From contig OZ037866.1 of the NCBI GenBank assembly GCA_964035575.1, positions 1,054,001-1,118,000 of the forward strand: DNA of 64,000 bases, in the 5' to 3' direction. Shown in pieces: positions 61,601 through 64,000 of this stretch. Origin of the DNA: Rhynchopus sp. YZ270_cl-10 (lineage: Eukaryota; Euglenozoa; Diplonemea; Diplonemida; Diplonemidae). Under the pieces are notes generated by a model. That model made no database searches, was not told where the DNA came from, and worked only from the letters and a program-made list of their open reading frames with translations. Numbering within the stretch: position 1 is the first letter of the stretch; every line of letters starts with the position of its first letter. The position numbers were made by a program, and so were the translations under genes.

Positions 61601-62909
61601 TGGTAATGCACCTGCCACCGACGCACCGAAGACCGACGCACCTAAGACAGATGCCCCCAAGACGGATGCGCCCAAAACAGACGCACCGAAGACAGACGCT
61701 CCCAAGACCGATGCCCCTAAGACCAACGCACCTGAGACGGACGCACCACCTGGCACCACGAAGGCACCTAAGACGGACGCGCCTGAGACCGATGCCCCGA
61801 AGGCAGATGCACCCAAGACGGATGCCCCCAAGACGAACGCACCTGAGACGGACGCTCCACCTGGCACCACTAAGGCACCGAAGACCGAAGCACCAAAGAC
61901 GGATGCCCCTAAGACCAACGCTCCTGAGACGGACGCACCGCCCGGCACCACGAAGGCACCGAAGACCGACGCACCAGACACCGACGCACCACCCGGTACA
62001 CCGAAGACCACTGCACCCAAGACGGACGCTCCCGATACCAACACACCTCCGGTCACACCGCCGACGACAGATGCACCGAAGATCGTTGCTCCGAGGACGG
62101 CTGTGCCTGCAACGGTGTCGCCAATCGCGAGCATTAATTGGTGCGACAACAACGAGGACTGCAGGACTTATGGCGACAGCAGTGCGCGCTGCATCAACAG
62201 CAAATGCTCATGCAACACTGCCCTGGGCTACGTGAACCCGGTGCACAAGAAGACGAACGAGATCCTATACCTCTGCATGCAGCCGACCCACAAGCGCAAG
62301 CTGAAGCTGCGCCTTGAGTGGGCCACTCCCTGCGACCGCTCTACCAACGGTGTTGTATCAGCCGTCTCCTCTGCAGTGGCTGCTGCCACGAAGGGCAAGA
62401 CAGAAACGCTTGTGGTATCCTGCGGGTCAACCATCTTCACTGTCGGTGTGGCCGACGCAGACGCCACCACCGTTGTCAGCGAGGACCTGGCCACCACCAT
62501 TGCGCAGTCTCTTGTTGGCACTGCGGCGGAGAGTGCAGGGTTTGCGACGGCTGCTACAGTGAGCAACTCCGTTATGGATGGGATTGAGTGCAAGATGACT
62601 GGGGCGACGGAGGTGCTGAAGGTGGGCAGTGTGTGCGTCGCACAGGAATGTGCCGTGGGGTACACACTAGTCTCTGGGTCGTGTGTGGTGACGACGTTTC
62701 CGCCAGTGACACAGACCCCAGAATACCTGCGTGTTGTAGCTGCGGAGGAGGACAGCATGAAGGGATGGGAGAAGGCTGTGGTCGTGATGGTGAGCATCTC
62801 CACAGCAGCTATCCTCGTCCTCGTCGTCTTCTTTATCGTTCGTGCGCTCACAGGAGACGCTGCAAAGAAAGCCGACGTCAAGAAGAACCCCATCGACGGA
62901 ATTGTCTGA
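58635..62909 (+). CDS. Membrane-anchored astacin-type metalloprotease, second subfamily copy
   Basis: The product is 1,424 residues with the same modules as the protein at 51573, and identical from about residue 80 onward. I see six amino-acid differences, all between residues 25 and 78: M25T, then G65A, P68S, T73K, T74I and A78E. These lie at the propeptide and the start of the mature protease. The zinc site HEIGHTLGLGHE and SIMHY are intact. The leader is entirely different from that of the first copy because the tandem junction lies 10 bp before the ATG. It is probably a surface protease with the same role; any difference would lie in expression or activation. Confidence 0.9.
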   Translation: MMAVSRTLLALCAVCAAAAYDYEITDGDIQRIVNRDGTGQGNSAINRPSQLWPNGHMAYYIETGATNSQSPAKIALREDEPMVVRAIAHWEEKTCMTFTKCQKAQCPQQQYIMFISDASACNSPLGAPDASRGNMNQINLASGCGLGASIHEIGHTLGLGHEQARNDRDEFIYYDATQVEAGKGPQFDKSGVNARAIGPYDYGSIMHYSASGFTIGTLPTLVSPVPIGQREGLSQHDITDIHFTYNDCSATFAKPRCMVSRTTDTTHLVATGKQWTVEFNGIYTAGSKLAASFAGTTAGALVTMVNPDGSALADGTELSDTATVLAKFTAPAAEAGKAYTLKVTFASGGKSAECSIDLKVADSDAVCLGKSSKDASVCGGRGTCTNNPKQPCVCNGAYGGIECFGFATCPTNIVDNMDTTFGLWTAGGDNSGLDTSVKARGAGSLRIDGVTEEGQGLRTPLAASQPNRVSFFMRGAGAGAKNPAFILYSQPDKSKQCIDIYATSGKWAFNQQQATSSSDSNLNDFFHFDIHVDWAAQTADFYINGLLEGKAVPMGTCSGGITQMALIGNGYLDEFRMWCTGYVMPSGLVADASQEVLRAGGKTLTLTLVGDYDEWVDDAANKQRVVDALVGTGAGWNARKATLLDAGLVTVNGQVLTVGPLRADATYDLGATENVMMELTGAMFKSGTAPAMKSSDLQFRIPGSCAGTVRRGYESAADVEGTTVVTVSTLKKQSGVSSGLLKAGSFVSYASPLLPASFTVYANLVDTNAQVNVKLVGAGASGAEVLFIIGLHGKVTRGTDTELLNSFATNTWVKFEVVFNWAAKTYDIKVNDASAETGVAMPASGFAALGKVSIASLAAGTHIDDLEIACPAAGVSFTTGPVCPVAGVDETVMSLFMGSDALSTSDEVAVVPKASADCSQAATECVALGACSKSDGTLSAVTSDTTSAAVQWAMGKLAKMAKDTEYKVCIKPVSTGVWAMAAGTFKTCAGNAPATDAPKTDAPKTDAPKTDAPKTDAPKTDAPKTDAPKTNAPETDAPPGTTKAPKTDAPETDAPKADAPKTDAPKTNAPETDAPPGTTKAPKTEAPKTDAPKTNAPETDAPPGTTKAPKTDAPDTDAPPGTPKTTAPKTDAPDTNTPPVTPPTTDAPKIVAPRTAVPATVSPIASINWCDNNEDCRTYGDSSARCINSKCSCNTALGYVNPVHKKTNEILYLCMQPTHKRKLKLRLEWATPCDRSTNGVVSAVSSAVAAATKGKTETLVVSCGSTIFTVGVADADATTVVSEDLATTIAQSLVGTAAESAGFATAATVSNSVMDGIECKMTGATEVLKVGSVCVAQECAVGYTLVSGSCVVTTFPPVTQTPEYLRVVAAEEDSMKGWEKAVVVMVSISTAAILVLVVFFIVRALTGDAAKKADVKKNPIDGIV

Positions 62910-64000
62910 TCATTTGGACATTTTTTGTTTTTGGTGAGGCTGAATGAGAGGGGCGCAAAAAAATGCGCAGAAGTGCGCAAGAATTTGCGAATCAGCCCTC
63001 GAAATTTTTTGGTGTAGGGTGAAAGAAGTGCGCAAGAATGAAGTGCGAATCACCCCCCTTCAGCCATACCAGTTTTCATTATTTTTTTTCCCCCCCCGGT
63101 ATTTTTTTTTTGTTCAAAAAAAAAACACCCGGATGTGAGTGTTCAAATTTACTGCGTATTTTCCCTCCCATTCTCAATTTCCCCAAAATTTTGTAAAAGC
63201 CAAAAAATCGGGTCACAGCTACCCGTTTCAAAACGAATCTCCATGCTTGATATATTTGCACCAACCCCCTTTTTTTTGTTTGCATCAACAACTAAAACGG
63301 TAATATGGCTTTTCTGGCCACCGTGAGGTTTGTTGACATTGCACGAATGGAACAACAACGCAAAGAAGTGTGCTGGTTTGCGGAATATGATATTCCTATT
63401 CCACACAGATTGGCCCCGTTGTAAAAAGTGAAAGTAGATTATCTGATACACACATCTGGCAGCTACAGTGTGGTCCACAGTTTTATTTCGGTGGCTAAGC
63501 AGCAGAGAGACTTACGTTCATCTTATAAAACTTTTATTCTGACTTTTTTCTTCTCCCTCCAATAAAAGGAGCTCCCCCCTTCCATCCTCCAAGTAGGTGT
63601 GTGAAATACGAGGTCTGTGTAGTGATTTCAGAACACACATTGCATATCTCGAAAAAAAAAATCTCTCTTTTTTTTTTTTTTTTCTTTTTGCGTCGAACGC
63701 CGTTGCTTGTTCTCCCCCACTCATTTTCTTAGACACTAAACACAAGAGGCTTGCCTCTCATGAACTATTGTTTTTTTCTCTTCCGTATTCAATTCTTTGC
63801 ATCCGTTTGGGGCGTGCTCTCTCGCTTTATCTGATGTTTTGCTTCATATTTGTTTATTCTAAGAAAGGACCACTTTTTTTTTACCCCTTTCCTCAAGGTG
63901 TGGGGACAACAGCGACGTACAGCGACATTCAAAAAAAAAAGCACATGGAGGAGTTATTTTTTCTCATGGAGAACAACCTGATGTTATCTCTTCCCTATGT
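62910..64000. other. 3' spacer of the last gene
   Basis: Identical to 55848-56938. No gene seen; runs off the window. Confidence 0.7.

Larger units (their letters stand above)
58625..64000 (+). repeat. 7,062-bp tandem unit, copy 2 (cut by window end)
   Basis: Counterpart of 51563-56938 at a constant offset of 7,062. Its right part lies outside the window, so further copies are possible. Confidence 0.9.

Noticed and set aside
1-64000. CRISPR array, operons or bacterial ribosome-binding sites
   Set aside because: Repeats are homogeneous tandem arrays without unique spacers, and gene structure and protein types are eukaryotic.
1-64000. Retrovirus-like, LTR or capsid-bearing element
   Set aside because: No reverse transcriptase, integrase, capsid or long direct terminal repeats were recognised; the repeated 7-kb and 6-kb units are gene duplications.

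Overview
The window looks like nuclear DNA of a single-celled eukaryote with AT-rich spacers and GC-richer, intronless genes. Every gene I accept lies on the + strand. The spacers are strongly pyrimidine-biased on that strand, and most start codons have a pyrimidine tract ending in AG a short way upstream. Same-strand intronless genes with such sites recall the polycistronic, trans-spliced genomes of Euglenozoa (kinetoplastids, diplonemids). That placement is an inference; no spliced leader, rRNA or tRNA was found to settle it.

Layout: 1-8000 is spacer with inverted-repeat elements. 8142-11225 and 14384-17716 are tandem paralogues encoding a signal peptide, two LamG/ConA-like domains, Pro-Thr stalks and a multi-pass membrane domain. 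20411-24166 and 29316-33197 are paralogous type I membrane proteins with an active-looking astacin metalloprotease, Ig-, EGF- and LamG-like modules and an APKTD-rich stalk. 33900-34794 is a 9-bp satellite. 40061-43681 is a diverged astacin relative that has lost all its zinc ligands. 47320-48171 encodes a probable DUF1152 protein and 48957-50228 a ubiquitin-like/ankyrin protein. 51573-55847 and 58635-62909 are a near-identical second pair of astacin proteins on a 7,062-bp tandem repeat that runs off the right edge.

Seven of the nine genes therefore encode large secreted or membrane proteins with lectin-like modules and glycosylatable stalks. They form an expanding cell-surface cluster: surface proteases, one pseudoprotease and lectin-stalk-multipass receptors or adhesins. 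Tandem duplication, stalk-length change and probable gene conversion are all visible. The spacers hold several short non-autonomous DNA elements, three of which can be compared with a paralogous locus lacking the insertion, plus a recurrent same-strand motif family that I cannot explain.
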